This document shows positions 63,028 to 64,000 of a stretch of DNA of 64,000 nucleotides, piece by piece. This DNA comes from Pseudoips prasinana (Eukaryota; Arthropoda; Insecta; Lepidoptera; Nolidae), in NCBI GenBank assembly GCA_951640165.1, contig OX621247.1, positions 27,626,001 through 27,690,000 on the forward strand, in the 5' to 3' direction. The notes below the pieces were generated by a model. The model did not search any database, was not told where the DNA came from, and saw only the letters and a list, made by a program, of their open reading frames with translations. How positions within the stretch are numbered: position 1 is the stretch's first letter; the number at the start of each line of letters is the position of its first letter. Position numbers and translations under genes: made by a program.

Positions 63028-63175
63028 ATTTTATTATGATTAAACTCTTTATTGTACACCAAAAATTAATCAATACAAGAACAATGCACATTAGAGAGAA
63101 CAGTACAAATGGCGGTCTTATCACTAAAATGTGATCTCTTCCAGACAATTTTGTACTTAACAATAATCGGATGAA
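63028..63175 (-). repeat. LINE 3'-end fragment
   Basis: AAACTCTTTATTGTACACCA, AATGGCGGTCTTATCACTAA and TGTGATCTCTTCCAGACAAT are the reverse of the LINE end at 32130 and 52830. Confidence 0.6.
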
Positions 63176-63217
63176 ACGGAAAAATGGAAATAATTAGAGC
63201 TTATTTCATTATATGTA

Positions 63218-63510
63218 AAAACCGGCCAAGTGCGAGTCAGACTCGCGCGCAAAGGGTTCCGTACCATTACCTCTAAAAACGAGCAAAAAATTCTCGTTTG
63301 TTGTATGGGAGCCCCCTTAAATATTTATTTTATTTAATTTTTTGGTATTTGTTGTTTAGCGGCAACAGAAATACATCATCTGTGAAAATTTCAACTGTCT
63401 AATTATCACGGTTCATGAAATACAGCCTGGTGACAGACGGACAGACAGACAGACAGCGAAGTCTTAGTAATAGGGTCCCGTTTTACACTTTGGGTACGGA
63501 ACCCTAAAAA
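63218..63510 (+). repeat. Element-K-like short variant
   Basis: AACCGGCCAAGTGCGAGTCA start and GGGTACGGAACCCTAAAAAA end as in element-K, but a different, shorter interior (TTTGTTGTATGGGAGCCCCC, ATCACGGTTCATGAAATACA, GTGACAGACGGACAGACAGA). Probably a related family sharing termini. Confidence 0.75.
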
Positions 63511-63585
63511 ATTAATAAGAATAATTCTAAAAAGGACACTTCAAGCTTTGAGTTTTTCTATTAGCCGTTTAATTGCTTTGCCAAG

Positions 63586-63722
63586 GTTCGATTCCCGCAC
63601 TGGAAAACTATTTTGTTCTGAGTCTGAATGTATACTATATTTCCGTCAATGTTATGTTTGTGAAGTGCCCGCGACACGAGGATTCAATTCCCTAGTGCGG
63701 ACGTTGTCATTTGAAAATAAAA
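63586..63722 (+). repeat. SINE-B copy, 5'-truncated
   Basis: Box B AGGTTCGATTCCCGCACTGG, body TTCTGAGTCTGAATGTATAC, tail CCCGCGACACGAGGATTCAA, CCCTAGTGCGGACGTTGTC. Confidence 0.7.
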
Positions 63723-63859
63723 AAACAAATATTCAGTAACGATAAAATATGTTAATTTAAACGCTAGTTTCAGTAAGCTTTGTGTGATTGTACTGAGTCT
63801 TGTTGAAATATCTAGTGTATACCAGCAAATTCATTGCAACTTTGTAATAATACAATACT

Positions 63860-64000
63860 TATATCCTGGGACATTATTTATACACGGCCGTCTGATCCCA
63901 AACTAAGCAGAGCTTGTACAACGGAAATCAGATAACTGATATACTACATATACTACTTTTCTTTCTCACGACAAACAGACATGGTTATGCACACAAAAAT
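63860..64000 (-). repeat. SINE-A copy running off the window
   Basis: TCCTGGGACATTATTTATAC, GGCCGTCTGATCCCAAACTA, CAGAGCTTGTACAACGG, AATCAGATAACTGATATAC and GACAAACAGACATGG form the SINE-A 3' body in reverse. The head lies beyond 64000. Confidence 0.7.

Overview
The window looks like AT-rich nuclear DNA of an insect, most probably a moth or butterfly (Lepidoptera). The only host gene I can build is a ZAD + C2H2 zinc-finger gene, a class expanded in insects, with short coding exons and GT-AG introns. Most of the rest is interspersed repeats of lepidopteran type: tRNA-headed SINEs, RTE-like and I-like LINEs, Helitron ends with a CCGCGG hairpin and CTAG terminus, and MITEs. No bacterial, viral, CRISPR or rRNA-locus signal is seen.

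Layout. 1-4.5 kb: a LINE 3' relic and a decayed 1.6-kb hAT (ZBED-type) transposon with an intact 8-bp target duplication, then a perfect 92-bp tandem duplication just upstream of the gene. 4.5-16.2 kb: the zinc-finger gene in five coding exons (547 codons before the stop; one ZAD, twelve C2H2 fingers). Its introns hold a Jockey-like RT relic, an 889-bp TIR transposon, a large fold-back element, a degenerate 57-bp repeat with 19-codon periodicity, RTE and other LINE fragments and SINEs. Its 3' UTR runs through transposon sequence. 19.1-24.5 kb: a full-length non-LTR retrotransposon of the I-like group, bounded by a 12-bp target duplication and poly(A), with ORF1 open and ORF2 open except for one in-frame TGA. 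24.5-64 kb: no convincing host gene, but a dense mosaic of repeats, several nested with readable target duplications.

Recurring families, with labels used below: SINE-A (tRNA-like head, box A near TGGCGTGGTTGG), SINE-B (tRNA-like head plus a tail with CCGCGACAC), SINE-C (head CCTCGTTGGTCTAGCGG, about 375 bp), SINE-5S (head resembling 5S rRNA), repeat-D (a short repeat sharing its 3' end with an RTE-like LINE), LINE-G (ORF2 C-terminus ending HGRR), element-K (CGGCCAAGTGCGAGTC), MITE-1 (TIR GTACAGACGCCAGCACATC), MITE-2 (TIR CAACATGTAAC, TA flanks), and non-autonomous Helitrons.

The genes do not form a pathway: one putative transcription factor sits in a repeat-rich neighbourhood. The most notable points are the 5S-derived SINE family, twin perfect palindromes at 51.6 kb, the nearly intact LINE, the shared 3' end of the RTE-like LINE and repeat-D, and the coding-like 57-bp repeat in intron 3. 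All family assignments come from reading motifs by eye; no database search was possible.
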